Both the position numbers and the translations under genes were made by a program. Of a stretch of DNA of 64,000 nucleotides, positions 37,835 through 46,668 are shown in pieces. The stretch comes from Sphingomonas sp. Y57 (GTDB taxonomy: Bacteria > Pseudomonadota > Alphaproteobacteria > Sphingomonadales > Sphingomonadaceae): the NCBI RefSeq assembly GCF_001015195.1, contig NZ_LDES01000024.1, positions 248,001 to 312,000 of the forward strand, read 5' to 3'. The notes beneath the pieces were generated by a model. The model did no database searches. It saw only the letters and a program-made list of their open reading frames with translations, and was not told the origin of the DNA. Every line of letters starts with the position of its first letter. Position 1 is the first letter of the stretch.

Positions 37835-38926
37835 ATGGACGATTTCCTGATGCCGGGGGACTCGGTTCCCTGGTTCATAGCCTCCACGCTCGACAAGCCC
37901 CGCTTCCAATTCGACAGCATCGCCGGCCGGCACGTCGTCCTGCTGTTCGTCGGCAGCGCCGGAACGGAGCAGGCGAAGGCCGCTCTGGCCGCCCTGGCGA
38001 CGCATCGAGACATGTTCGACGACGAGCGGGCCTGCTTCTTCGGGATAACGGACGATCCCGATGACGTGGCGCTGGGACGGGTCGCTCATCTGGTACCGGG
38101 CATCCGCTGGTTCCTGGATCATGACCGCTCGATCGCCCGGCGGTGTCGGGCGGTCGGTGCGGATGGGCAGACGCGGCCGCACTGGCTGCTCTGCGACCCG
38201 ATGCTCAGGGTCGTCGGCAGGGCCGGCATCGCGGCCGGGGCGAAGCTGTTCGATGCGCTGGGCTTGGTGCTCGGCCGGCCTGAGCCGGACCTGCCCGCGC
38301 CAATCCTGGTCGCCCCGAATATCTTCGAGCCGGCCTTCTGTCGTCGCCTGATCGACGTCTATGAGCGGCAGGGCGGCGAACCATCGGGATTCATGCGCGA
38401 TATCGACGGCCGCACGGTGGGCGTGATGGACCCGGCGATCAAGCGACGGAACGACTATCATATCGCCGACGACGATTCGCTTCGCGAGCAGGTCAGGGCG
38501 CGGCTCGTTCGCTTTCTCCTGCCGCAGATCGAACGGGTCTTCCAGTTCCGGGCGAGCCGTATCGAGCGCTACATGATCGCCTGCTACGACAGCAGCGACA
38601 AAGGCTTTTTCCGGGCGCATCGCGATAACACGACAACCGGTACCGCTCACCGCCGTTTCGCCTGCACGATCAATCTCAATGCCGGTGACTATGAGGGCGG
38701 CGACCTGATCTTTCCCGAGTTCGGCCCGCGCCGCTATCGTGCGCCGACCGGTGGTGCGGTGGTCTTCTCCTGCTCGCTGTTGCACGAGGCGACGCCGGTC
38801 ACGCGCGGCAAGCGCTATGCCTATCTTCCCTTCCTCTACGACGAGGCCGCCGCGCGCCAGCGAGAGGAGAACGCCCGATCGGACAAGGTCGCTGCGGACC
38901 TCGCCACCTATCGCGCGAAGGCGTAA
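37835..38926 (+). CDS. Peroxiredoxin-fold / 2OG-Fe(II) oxygenase fusion
   Basis: 363-aa two-domain protein. Residues about 1-150 look like an AhpC/TSA thioredoxin fold (HVVLLFVGSAGTEQAKAAL, RWFLDHDRSIARRCRAVG, PHWLLCDPMLRVVG), but the peroxidatic Cys position is not Cys. Residues about 155-340 are a prolyl-4-hydroxylase-type dioxygenase: His262-x-Asp264 (AHRDNT), His317 (LLHEATPV) and the 2OG-binding Arg in GKRYAYLPF. It lies 18 bp after the anti-sigma gene and is probably in the same operon. Confidence 0.88.
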   Translation: MDDFLMPGDSVPWFIASTLDKPRFQFDSIAGRHVVLLFVGSAGTEQAKAALAALATHRDMFDDERACFFGITDDPDDVALGRVAHLVPGIRWFLDHDRSIARRCRAVGADGQTRPHWLLCDPMLRVVGRAGIAAGAKLFDALGLVLGRPEPDLPAPILVAPNIFEPAFCRRLIDVYERQGGEPSGFMRDIDGRTVGVMDPAIKRRNDYHIADDDSLREQVRARLVRFLLPQIERVFQFRASRIERYMIACYDSSDKGFFRAHRDNTTTGTAHRRFACTINLNAGDYEGGDLIFPEFGPRRYRAPTGGAVVFSCSLLHEATPVTRGKRYAYLPFLYDEAAARQREENARSDKVAADLATYRAKA

Positions 38927-38932
38927 GTCTGT

Positions 38933-38962
38933 CCGTCACCCTGGCGAAAGCCAGGATGACGG
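38933..38962. repeat. REP-like hairpin between convergent genes
   Basis: CCGTCA-C-CCTGGC / GCCAGG-A-TGACGG with a GAAA loop: a 30-bp near-perfect palindrome between the convergent oxygenase and cytochrome genes. Sequences of this type (CACCCTGGCGAAAGCCAGG) recur between genes in alphaproteobacteria. It has no T tract on either side. Confidence 0.6.
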
Positions 38963-38981
38963 GGTGGGACGTCCCTTACCC

Positions 38982-39614
38982 TTAGCCCGGGCAATAAGCG
39001 CCGGAATCCGCCCAGGCCTTGAACAGCGCGCCGAACTCGGCCTGGGTGCCGGGCGCGGGGGTGCGCTTGTCTCCGGGATGCCAGCCCCATCCGACCAGCT
39101 CGTCCTCCGCCATATGGTGGACAAGTTCGGCCATGGTGCGGCCGCCATTGCGGCTGCTGTCCTTGATCTGCGCGCAGATCGCACCCAGCGACTTGCCGGC
39201 CCAGGCCATCTCTTCCGGCGCGAGCTGCCATTTCGGATTGCCGGGCACGCCCGCCGGTTCGAAATTCTCGGCATGGTGGCAGGTCATGCAGCGCATGCCG
39301 GCAGCACCCATGCCGCCGTCGCCGCGCACGACCAGCGGCATGTGCGGTCGCATCGCGTCGGTCTGGGTCGGCCGCTGGCCGGCCGGGTGGCAATTGGTGC
39401 AGCGCGGATGCTGGATGACCTTGCCGACCTCGGCGAACAGCGCGAGCGAGCGCGCCTTGCGGTCCTTGATCCCGGCGAAGTCGGACAGCGGGCGCAGGCT
39501 GGTCGCCATCGGCGCCGCTGCGCCTTCCCCTTTGTCGACGGCGCCGGCGGCGAATCCCGCCCCGGCGACGGCCAGAGCGGCGAGAGCCGCAACGATCGGG
39601 AGACGGGCGATCAT
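38982..39614 (-). CDS. Periplasmic di-haem c-type cytochrome
   Basis: 210-aa secreted protein: signal peptide ([20 protein letters not shown], cleaved near residue 24), then two CxxCH haem sites, CTNCH at 72-76 and CMTCH at 109-113. It is the last gene of the molybdenum hydroxylase operon (ATGA overlap with the upstream iorB-like gene). It probably takes electrons from the hydroxylase and passes them to the respiratory chain. Confidence 0.88.
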   Translation of the reverse strand: MIARLPIVAALAALAVAGAGFAAGAVDKGEGAAAPMATSLRPLSDFAGIKDRKARSLALFAEVGKVIQHPRCTNCHPAGQRPTQTDAMRPHMPLVVRGDGGMGAAGMRCMTCHHAENFEPAGVPGNPKWQLAPEEMAWAGKSLGAICAQIKDSSRNGGRTMAELVHHMAEDELVGWGWHPGDKRTPAPGTQAEFGALFKAWADSGAYCPG

Positions 39615-41776
39615 GCCCGCACCATCGGCAGGCGGGCCGGGCGCTTGCCGCCAAGGGCGGCGAGCGCATTGGCGACGGCGGGTGCGAGCGGGGGGACGCC
39701 CGGCTCGCCGATCCCGGTGGGGCGCTCGGCCGAGCGAACGATGGCGACCTCGATTTCGGGCATCTCATTGATCCTCAGCGATCGATAATCGTTGAAGTTG
39801 GACACGGCTGGAACTCCCTCGACCAGCGGCACCTCCGCATAGAGGGCATGGCCCAGCGCATAGCCGATCCCGCCCTCGACCTGAGCGCGGATGATGTCGG
39901 GGTTCACCGCGATGCCGCAGTCGACCGCCGCCCACACCTTGTGGACCCGCGGCTCGCCGTCGGTGCCGACCGAGACTTCGGCTATCTGGGCGACATAGCT
40001 GTTGAAGCTCTCGACCACCGCGACGCCGCGAGCGCGACCATTCGCCACCTGCGGACCCTTCCACTGCGCGAGCTCGGCGACCGCCTTGAGCACGCCCGCC
40101 GCGCGCGGTGCCTTACCCATCATCGCCAGCCGCCCGGCGACCGGGTCCTGCCCTGCTGCTGCCAGCAGCTGATCGACGAAGCACTCGACCGCATAGCCGG
40201 TATGCGTGTGGCCGACCGACCGCCACCACAAAGTCGGCACCGGCGACTTGGCGACATGGACGTCGCAGCGGAAGTCGGCGATCTCGTAGAGCAGCTCGCT
40301 GGCGCCCTCGCTCATGATCGAATCGATGCCGTCCTTGACCGCGTAGGCTTCGAACGGCGACCCGATCATGAACGACTGGCCCATCATCGTGTTCGACCAG
40401 GCGGTGATCCGGCCGTCCTTCACCGCGCCGCGGAAGCGGTGGACGAACAGCGGGCGATAATAGCCGCCATGGATGTCGTCTTCGCGCGTCCACACCAGCT
40501 TGACCGGGGTGCCGACCGGCATCGCCTTGGCGACCTCGGCCAACTCGGCGGCGAGATGCCCGGTCGCCTGGGCGCGGCGGCCGAAGCTGCCGCCGGCGAG
40601 CAGGGTCTCGATCTCTACCCTGTCCATCGGGATGCCGAACACCTTGGCGATCGCACCCTGGTCGATCGTCTGCCCCTGCGAGCCGAAGCGCGCGCGGGCG
40701 GTGGTGCCGTCCCACACCATGAAGCCGTCGAGCGGTTCCATCGGCGCATGGGCGAGATAGGGGAAGGCATAGTCCGCCTCGATCACTTCGCCGGCGGCGG
40801 CGAGCGCCTTGTCGACGTCGCCGGTGGCGCGGTGGACGCGGCCGGGCTTGCGTGTCTGCTCGAGATAGGCGGCGATCATCTCATCGGTGCCGCGCATTTC
40901 GGCCTGGCTATCGTCCCAGGCGACCTTGAGCGCCTTGCGGCCCTTGATCGCGGGCCACATGCCGTGCGCGTAGACGGCGACCCCGCTCGATATCTGGCGG
41001 ACGGCGACGACCCCCTTGACCTTCATGGCCGCCGCGGCGTCGAAGCTCTTCACCGTACCGCCGAAGCGCGGGCTGCGCGCGACCACGACGGTCAGCATGC
41101 CCGGCGCGGTCATGTCGATGGTGAACTTGGCGCGGCCGGTCGACTTGTCGGCGCTATCGACACGGCGGCCCGGCTGGTCCTTGCCGATCAGGGCGAAGGC
41201 GGATGCGTCCTTGAGCCTGACCTGCTTCGGCGCCGGCAGCTTGGCGGCAGCGGCGGCGAATGTGCCGAAGCCGGCCGAACGGCCGCTGGCCTGGTGGCTG
41301 ATGACGCCCTTCGCCACCGCGACGTCTGCGGCCGGCACCTTCCATTCGGCGGCGGCGGCCTGCACAAGCATCGCCCGCGCCACCGCGCCGGCGCGGCGGA
41401 GCTGGTCGAAGCTGTTCGCGATCGCGGTCGAGCCGCCGGTGATCTGCGCGCCGAGGAGCGAGTTGGCGTAGATCGCTGCATTGGCGGGGGCGCTCTCGAC
41501 CCGCATCTGCGCCCAGTCGGCGTCGAGTTCCTCGGCGGCGATCGTGGCGAGGCCGGTATAGGGGCCCTGGCCCATTTCGGTATGCTTGACGATCACTGTC
41601 ACGATGTCGTCCGCGCCGATGCGGATGAAGGCGTTGGGATCGACCGGGGCCGGGCCCTTGGCCTGCGCCAGCGCCTTGCCGGCGCCGAACGGCAGGCTCA
41701 GGCCGATCACCAGCGCACCCGCGCCCTTCAGCGCGTCGCGGCGGGAGAGGGGGGTGTGATGCGCGCCCATGGTCAT
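39611..41776 (-). CDS. iorB: Molybdenum hydroxylase large subunit (isoquinoline 1-oxidoreductase beta-like)
   Basis: 721-aa molybdopterin-binding subunit of the xanthine dehydrogenase family. A twin-arginine signal ([19 protein letters not shown]) exports the folded cofactor protein. Family motifs include [53 protein letters not shown] and [17 protein letters not shown]. The IorAB arrangement without a FAD subunit matches isoquinoline or aldehyde oxidoreductases that use a cytochrome as acceptor. The true substrate is unknown. Confidence 0.88.
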   Translation of the reverse strand: MTMGAHHTPLSRRDALKGAGALVIGLSLPFGAGKALAQAKGPAPVDPNAFIRIGADDIVTVIVKHTEMGQGPYTGLATIAAEELDADWAQMRVESAPANAAIYANSLLGAQITGGSTAIANSFDQLRRAGAVARAMLVQAAAAEWKVPAADVAVAKGVISHQASGRSAGFGTFAAAAAKLPAPKQVRLKDASAFALIGKDQPGRRVDSADKSTGRAKFTIDMTAPGMLTVVVARSPRFGGTVKSFDAAAAMKVKGVVAVRQISSGVAVYAHGMWPAIKGRKALKVAWDDSQAEMRGTDEMIAAYLEQTRKPGRVHRATGDVDKALAAAGEVIEADYAFPYLAHAPMEPLDGFMVWDGTTARARFGSQGQTIDQGAIAKVFGIPMDRVEIETLLAGGSFGRRAQATGHLAAELAEVAKAMPVGTPVKLVWTREDDIHGGYYRPLFVHRFRGAVKDGRITAWSNTMMGQSFMIGSPFEAYAVKDGIDSIMSEGASELLYEIADFRCDVHVAKSPVPTLWWRSVGHTHTGYAVECFVDQLLAAAGQDPVAGRLAMMGKAPRAAGVLKAVAELAQWKGPQVANGRARGVAVVESFNSYVAQIAEVSVGTDGEPRVHKVWAAVDCGIAVNPDIIRAQVEGGIGYALGHALYAEVPLVEGVPAVSNFNDYRSLRINEMPEIEVAIVRSAERPTGIGEPGVPPLAPAVANALAALGGKRPARLPMVRA

Positions 41777-42234
41777 GCCGCCGCCAGGGTCTTGGCCGCG
41801 GAATGGATCGCGGCGCGGATGCGGACATAGGTGGCGCAGCGGCAGAGATTGCCGTTCATCGCCAGGTCGATATCGGTGTCGCTCGGCTGCGGATTCTCAC
41901 GGAGCAGGGCGACCGCGCTCATCACCTGGCCCGACTGGCAATAGCCGCACTGTGGAACGTCGCGCGCGACCCAGGCGTCCTGCACGGCCTTCGCCTCGGG
42001 GCCCTCGACCGCTTCGATCGTGGTGATCTCCCCCGTCACGCCGGAGACCGGCATCGTGCAGGAGCGCAGCGGCTGGCCGTCCATATGGACCGTGCAGGCG
42101 CCGCACATCGCGACGCCGCAGCCGAACTTGGTTCCGGTCAAGCCGAGCTCGTCACGGATCACCCAGAGCAGCGGGGTATCCTCGTCGACGTCGACGCTGC
42201 GATCGACGCCGTTGATTTTGATGGAGTAGGCCAT
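41773..42234 (-). CDS. iorA: Molybdenum hydroxylase small subunit, two [2Fe-2S] clusters (IorA-like)
   Basis: 153-aa electron-transfer subunit. The plant-ferredoxin cluster uses Cys39, Cys44, Cys47 and Cys59 ([13 protein letters not shown]...SC). The second, helical cluster uses Cys96, Cys99, Cys131 and Cys133 ([12 protein letters not shown]). It is first in the operon iorA-iorB-cytochrome with ATGA overlaps, and a 19-bp inverted repeat lies 16 bp upstream of its start. Confidence 0.93.
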   Translation of the reverse strand: MAYSIKINGVDRSVDVDEDTPLLWVIRDELGLTGTKFGCGVAMCGACTVHMDGQPLRSCTMPVSGVTGEITTIEAVEGPEAKAVQDAWVARDVPQCGYCQSGQVMSAVALLRENPQPSDTDIDLAMNGNLCRCATYVRIRAAIHSAAKTLAAA

Positions 42235-42249
42235 GGAGTCGACCTCAGG

Positions 42250-42268
42250 ATGTTACGGTGGGTAACAT
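42250..42268. promoter_or_regulatory. Operator-like inverted repeat upstream of iorA
   Basis: ATGTTAC-GGTGG-GTAACAT, a perfect 7-bp inverted repeat with a 5-bp centre, 16 bp upstream of the iorA start. Its size and symmetry fit a TetR-family or similar dimeric repressor. No regulator gene is adjacent in the window. Confidence 0.6.
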
Positions 42269-42378
42269 CATAGCGCCTCCGATCGCCCTGTCACCAAAAA
42301 CGGGGCTATATATGAAGATTTACAGTGCTTTCGCGGCGGTCGACGGAACCGGCGGCTGCGCTTATCGTCTCTTTCGTC

Positions 42379-43374
42379 ATGGCCGCTCGCTGGATTGAAG
42401 CATCGCCCAAGGGCATCTACGTGCGTCCCGCCGATGCGTGGATCGATCCGGCGGTTCCCGTCGAGCGCGCCCTGATCACCCACGGACATGCCGATCATGC
42501 GCGCGGCGGCCATGGTTCGAGCTGGGCGACACCCGAGACGTTGGCGATCATGGCGTTGCGCTATGGCGACATCGCCGGCGTACCGGTCGCCTATGGCGAG
42601 ACCGTCTCGCTCGGCCCGGTCGACATCAGCTATGTTCCCGCCGGACATGTTCTGGGCTCGGCGCAGATCCTGCTCGAACATGCGGGCGAGCGGGTGGTGG
42701 TGACCGGCGACTATAAGCGCCGAGGCGACCCGACCTGCGCGCCGTTCCAGCCGGTGCCGTGCGACGTCCTCGTCACCGAGGCCACCTTCGGGCTGCCGGT
42801 GTTCCGCCATCCGCCGATCGGGCAGGAGATGGACCGGCTGCTCGGCGCGCTCCATGCCGCACCCCAACGATGCGTCCTGGTTGGCGCCTATGCGCTCGGC
42901 AAGGCGCAGCGCGTTATCGCCGAGTTGCGCGCGCACGGCCATGCCGATCCGATCTACATCCACGGTGCGCTCGAAAGGATGTGTGACCTTTATCGCGACT
43001 TTGGCGTCGAGCTTGGCGAACTTCACCCGGCGACCGCGGCCTCGGCCGACCAGCTGCGCGGCAGGATCGTGCTGTGCCCGCCGTCGGCGCTCAATGACCG
43101 CTGGTCGCGGCGGCTGCCCGATCCGATCACGGCGATGGCCTCGGGCTGGATGCGCGTCCGCCAGCGCGCGCGGCAGAAGAATGTCGAGCTGCCGCTCGTC
43201 ATCTCCGACCATGCCGACTGGGATGAGCTGACCGCGACGATCCGCGAGGTTGCCCCCTCGGAGATCTGGGTGACGCACGGCCGGGAGGAGGCGCTGGTCC
43301 ACTGGTGCGGCCTCCACCAGATGCAGGCGCGCGCGCTCGCGCTGGTCGGCTATGAGGACGAGGACGAGGGCTGA
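42379..43374 (+). CDS. Ligase-associated DNA exonuclease (metallo-beta-lactamase fold)
   Basis: 331-aa MBL-fold nuclease of the group always found next to a bacterial ATP-dependent DNA ligase. The metal-binding HGHADHARGGHG, the later GHVLGSAQILLEH and VVTGDYKR, and the C-terminal SDHADWDEL and VTHGREEAL are present, matching the beta-CASP-like architecture of CPSF/SNM1 relatives. Its stop overlaps the ligase start (TGATG), so the two are translationally coupled. Confidence 0.9.
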   Translation: MAARWIEASPKGIYVRPADAWIDPAVPVERALITHGHADHARGGHGSSWATPETLAIMALRYGDIAGVPVAYGETVSLGPVDISYVPAGHVLGSAQILLEHAGERVVVTGDYKRRGDPTCAPFQPVPCDVLVTEATFGLPVFRHPPIGQEMDRLLGALHAAPQRCVLVGAYALGKAQRVIAELRAHGHADPIYIHGALERMCDLYRDFGVELGELHPATAASADQLRGRIVLCPPSALNDRWSRRLPDPITAMASGWMRVRQRARQKNVELPLVISDHADWDELTATIREVAPSEIWVTHGREEALVHWCGLHQMQARALALVGYEDEDEG

Positions 43375-44972
43375 TGCACGCCTTTTCCCAGCTCCTGGAC
43401 GGCCTGGTCTACACCCGCTCGCGCAACGCGAAGCTGGCGCTGATCGCCGATTATATGCGTTCGGCGCCGGATCCGGATCGAGGCTGGGCGCTGGCCGCGC
43501 TGACCGGCGATCTCAACCTGCCGGCCGTCAAGGCGTCGGCGATTCAGGCGATTGTCGCGGAACGGGTGGATCCGTTGCTGTTCCTGATGAGCCGTGACTA
43601 TGTCGGCGATCTTGCCGAGACGGTCGCACTGATCTGGCCCAAACGGATCGACCAGCCCGCCGAGATCGATGACGGTTCGCTCGGCCTTGCGGCGGTGGTC
43701 GATCGGCTGATGCGGCTCGGCCGGGCCGAGGCGCCGGCGGCGCTGGGCGAGATGCTCGACCATCTCGACGCCAGCGGTCGCTTCGCGCTGCTCAAGCTCG
43801 CGACCGGCGGCTTGCGTGTCGGTATCTCGGCGCGGCTCGCCAAGACCGGTTTCGCCCAGGCCTTCGGGCTCGACGTCGATGCGGTCGAGGAGGTGTGGCA
43901 TGCGCTGCGGCCGCCTTATGTCGAGTTGTTCGCCTGGGGACTGGGCGGCGAACGGCCCGATCCGCGCGGCACGCCCTTCTTCCGGCCGTTCATGCTCGCC
44001 CATCCGCTGGAGGCCGAGACGCTCGACCTCGCCGACTATGCCGCCGAATGGAAATGGGACGGCATCCGCGTCCAGATCGTCGGCACGGGCCAGGCGGTGC
44101 GGCTCTACAGCCGCGCCGGCGACGACATCACGGCGACCTTTCCCGACATCGCCGAGGCCGCCCACGGGATCGACGCCGTGCTCGACGGCGAGATGCTGGT
44201 GCGGGGCGAGGCGCAGGGTGCGGCCGAGCATGGCGGGTCGGCAGCCTCGTTCAACGCCCTGCAGCAGCGGCTCGGGCGCAAGAATGTGTCGGCGCGGATG
44301 CTGGCGGACTACCCCGCCTTCGTCCGGCTTTACGACCTGCTGATCGACGGCGCCGACGATCTGCGTCAGCTGCCGTGGGACGCGCGGCGGGCCCGGCTCG
44401 AAGCCTTCGTCTCCGCGCTCGATCCGGAGCGCTTCGACCTTTCGGCCGTAATCGCCGCCCGCGATTTCGACGATCTTGCCGAAACCCGCGCCGGCGCCCG
44501 CGACGCGGCGATCGAGGGGGTGATGCTCAAGCGTCGCGACAGTCCCTATGTCGCGGGCCGCCGCACCGGTCTCTGGTACAAGTGGAAGCGCGATCCGCTG
44601 ACGGTCGACTGCGTGATGATGTACGCCCAGCGCGGCCACGGCAAACGCTCGAGCTTCTATTCGGACTATACCTTCGGCTGCTGGTCCGAGGAGGGCGAAC
44701 TGCTGCCGGTCGCCAAGGCCTATTCGGGCTTCACCGACGAGGAGCTGAAATGGCTCGACGGCTTCGTCCGCAACCACACCGTCAACCGCTTCGGCCCCGT
44801 GCGCGAGGTGGAGAAGACGCTGGTCGTCGAGCTGGCCTTCGACAGCGTCCACGACAGCCGGCGTCACAAGTCGGGCGTGGCGATGCGCTTCCCCAGGATT
44901 GCCCGCATCCGCCGCGACAAGCCCCCCGCGGAGGCTGACACGATCGAGACGCTACGGAAGCTGATCGTGTGA
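43374..44972 (+). CDS. ATP-dependent DNA ligase (ligase-exonuclease pair)
   Basis: 532-aa ligase with an N-terminal helical DNA-binding domain (about residues 1-195), the adenylation domain with the lysine in EWKWDGIRVQ (Lys227), motif III in RLYDLLIDG, EGVMLKRRDSPYV (motif IV) and LWYKWKRD (motif V), then an OB fold. The order matches eukaryotic ligase I-like bacterial LigB/LigC types. With the exonuclease it forms a candidate repair module of unknown pathway. Confidence 0.93.
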   Translation: MHAFSQLLDGLVYTRSRNAKLALIADYMRSAPDPDRGWALAALTGDLNLPAVKASAIQAIVAERVDPLLFLMSRDYVGDLAETVALIWPKRIDQPAEIDDGSLGLAAVVDRLMRLGRAEAPAALGEMLDHLDASGRFALLKLATGGLRVGISARLAKTGFAQAFGLDVDAVEEVWHALRPPYVELFAWGLGGERPDPRGTPFFRPFMLAHPLEAETLDLADYAAEWKWDGIRVQIVGTGQAVRLYSRAGDDITATFPDIAEAAHGIDAVLDGEMLVRGEAQGAAEHGGSAASFNALQQRLGRKNVSARMLADYPAFVRLYDLLIDGADDLRQLPWDARRARLEAFVSALDPERFDLSAVIAARDFDDLAETRAGARDAAIEGVMLKRRDSPYVAGRRTGLWYKWKRDPLTVDCVMMYAQRGHGKRSSFYSDYTFGCWSEEGELLPVAKAYSGFTDEELKWLDGFVRNHTVNRFGPVREVEKTLVVELAFDSVHDSRRHKSGVAMRFPRIARIRRDKPPAEADTIETLRKLIV

Positions 44973-44997
44973 GGGGAGACCCGTGCCTCTCCTGAGA

Positions 44998-45015
44998 CCC
45001 CGGCCTCCGCCGGGG
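44998..45015. repeat. Short REP-like hairpin downstream of ligase gene
   Basis: CCCCGGC-CTCC-GCCGGGG followed by TGACG, the same family of intergenic hairpin as the one at 38933-38962. It lies 26 bp after the ligase stop. Confidence 0.45.
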
Positions 45016-45040
45016 TGACGCAGGAAGAAGGGTAGAAAAC

Positions 45041-45146
45041 GGAGCCCGTCAGGGCTCCGCAAGGCCGAACGGCCGCCCGAGCTTATGCGAGGAAGCCAAG
45101 GCGGACGGATGTCCGCCGCCCGGCGGCTGAGGGCTCAAACAAAAAG
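45041..45146. repeat. Structured intergenic element, copy 1
   Basis: Hairpin GGAGCCC-GTCA-GGGCTCC, then a spacer ending CGAGGAAGCCAAGG, then hairpin GGCGGAC-GGAT-GTCCGCC, ending in GGGCTCAAACAAAAAG. A second copy lies at 51378-51468 with the same order of parts. On the minus strand the first hairpin is followed by GTTTTCT, so it may also terminate the chemoreceptor transcript. Confidence 0.6.
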
Positions 45147-45148
45147 AA

Positions 45149-46549
45149 TCAATCCAGATACGCGAATTCCAGGTTGCCCCAGCGGCGGCCTTTCACGTGG
45201 AAGGGCAGGCAGACGCTCTTGACCGGCCGATAGCGCCCGCCGCCCAGGTCCTGGCGATAGGTCTCGACGAGGAAGGGTGCCTCGCTCTTCAGGTTGAGCG
45301 CGGTCTGCTCATCCATGAAGAAGCGGCGATTGCGGCAATGCTCGGCATTCCACAACGGGTCGGGTCCCTGTGGCAGAGACCGGCTGCTGATATGGGTCGG
45401 CAGGAAGCCGTTGGCGTCGACGATCGCGGTCGCGAGGACGCGGCCATCGCCTTCGACGACGCGGTCGAGCAACGGGCGGACATGGCCGTCGGCGAAGGCC
45501 ACGAAACGGGTCATGAACTGTTCCGGATCGCTGCCGGGAATCGGGACATAATCATGGTCGAACACGTCGTCGATCGCCAGCCGGTCGTCGTCGATCGCCA
45601 TCTCCACGATATGCCGGATGTCGAGCATCAACCGCCGCGCGGTTTCGATGAAGGGTGTATCGGCGGTGTGGACCCCGGCGTTCGATACCAGATTGAGCAG
45701 GCCATTGGAGATGCGCTCCAGATCGCCCAGCCGGTCCCGGGCCTCGCTCAGCGCCTGGCTGTTGGCCTGCGCCTCGTTCGACAGGCTGGTCAGGCCCATC
45801 TCGAAATCCTGGACGTTGCGGCGGATCGCCAGCGATCCTTCGGCGATGTTGCCCGATCGGGTGTCGAGCGCATCGACGAAGGCGAGCGTCTCGCCCAGCA
45901 CGGTGGCGAGCTCGGCAGTTCGCGCGCGCGCCTCCCCGCCGTTCGCGACACCCTCCTCGATCTCGCCGCCGATGCCGCGCGCTTCCTCGTTGAGCCGCTC
46001 GATCGTCCGCGCGATCTGCTCGGTCGCGCTGCGGGTGTCCGACGCGAGCTTTTTCACCTCGCCCGCGACGACGGCGAAGCCGCGTCCGGCATCGCCCGCG
46101 CGGGCCGCCTCGAGCGTGGCGTTGAGCGCCAGCAGATTGGTCTGCCGGCCGATCCGGTCGATCGACAGCGCGACGCCCTGTACCTGACGCAGCGCCTCCT
46201 CGAGATTGTCCATCCGCTTGCCGAGGCGCAGCACCAGTTCGGTAAGGCCGGCGAAGGTCTCGATCGCGCCGTTGACGACGGGCCTGGACGCCTCCAGATG
46301 GCCACGCGCCTGGGTGGCGAATTCGCGGGCTTCGGCGGCGGCTTCGGTCACCTGCTCCTGCTCGGTCCGCAGGCCGGTCGCGGCTTCGCGCAGCTGGTCC
46401 AGAAGGTCGGCCTGGGCGACGATCTTGTCGCCGACTTCCACGACATTGCCGCCGACATCGCTGCATTCGATGGCGAAGCGGCCGCAGCCGCGCGCGATCT
46501 CGCCGATCGCGGCTTCGAGCTTGAGCTCGTCCTTGCCTATCGGAGCCAT
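45149..46549 (-). CDS. Soluble methyl-accepting chemotaxis protein
   Basis: Cytoplasmic chemoreceptor with no membrane segment. Residues about 60-300 form a long coiled-coil signalling domain with the hairpin-tip sequence [40 protein letters not shown]. The C-terminal 170 residues form a PAS/Cache-like domain ([20 protein letters not shown]...[38 protein letters not shown]) typical of soluble alphaproteobacterial receptors. The start is uncertain: ATGs at 46549 and 46555 lack a good Shine-Dalgarno. It is divergent from ku. Confidence 0.88.
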   Translation of the reverse strand: MAPIGKDELKLEAAIGEIARGCGRFAIECSDVGGNVVEVGDKIVAQADLLDQLREAATGLRTEQEQVTEAAAEAREFATQARGHLEASRPVVNGAIETFAGLTELVLRLGKRMDNLEEALRQVQGVALSIDRIGRQTNLLALNATLEAARAGDAGRGFAVVAGEVKKLASDTRSATEQIARTIERLNEEARGIGGEIEEGVANGGEARARTAELATVLGETLAFVDALDTRSGNIAEGSLAIRRNVQDFEMGLTSLSNEAQANSQALSEARDRLGDLERISNGLLNLVSNAGVHTADTPFIETARRLMLDIRHIVEMAIDDDRLAIDDVFDHDYVPIPGSDPEQFMTRFVAFADGHVRPLLDRVVEGDGRVLATAIVDANGFLPTHISSRSLPQGPDPLWNAEHCRNRRFFMDEQTALNLKSEAPFLVETYRQDLGGGRYRPVKSVCLPFHVKGRRWGNLEFAYLD

Positions 46550-46609
46550 CTCCATTCGGAGGGCTATAGGGCATGTTGGTAAACGGAATCTTGTCGTCGC
46601 CGTCGCCAA

Positions 46610-46634
46610 GGAACGTTCGCCGCGCTGGGGGTTT
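46610..46634 (+). promoter_or_regulatory. Candidate EcfG (general stress) promoter of ku-ligD
   Basis: GGAAC at 46610-46614, then 16 bp, then GTTT at 46631-46634. EcfG promoters of alphaproteobacteria read GGAAC-N16-17-(C)GTT. It lies 35 bp upstream of the ku start. In Sinorhizobium some NHEJ genes belong to the RpoE2 (EcfG) regulon, which supports the reading. Confidence 0.5.
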
Positions 46635-46668
46635 GAATCGGTCACACCGTTCCGCAGGAGGAATCATC

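Noticed and set aside
36914-38785. A 623-codon minus-strand frame across the sigma, anti-sigma and oxygenase genes
   Set aside because: It covers three well-supported plus-strand genes with clear motifs and has no similarity or plausible start of its own.
39848-41830. A 660-codon plus-strand frame opposite iorB
   Set aside because: Antisense shadow of the molybdenum hydroxylase subunit, whose Tat signal and motifs are unmistakable.
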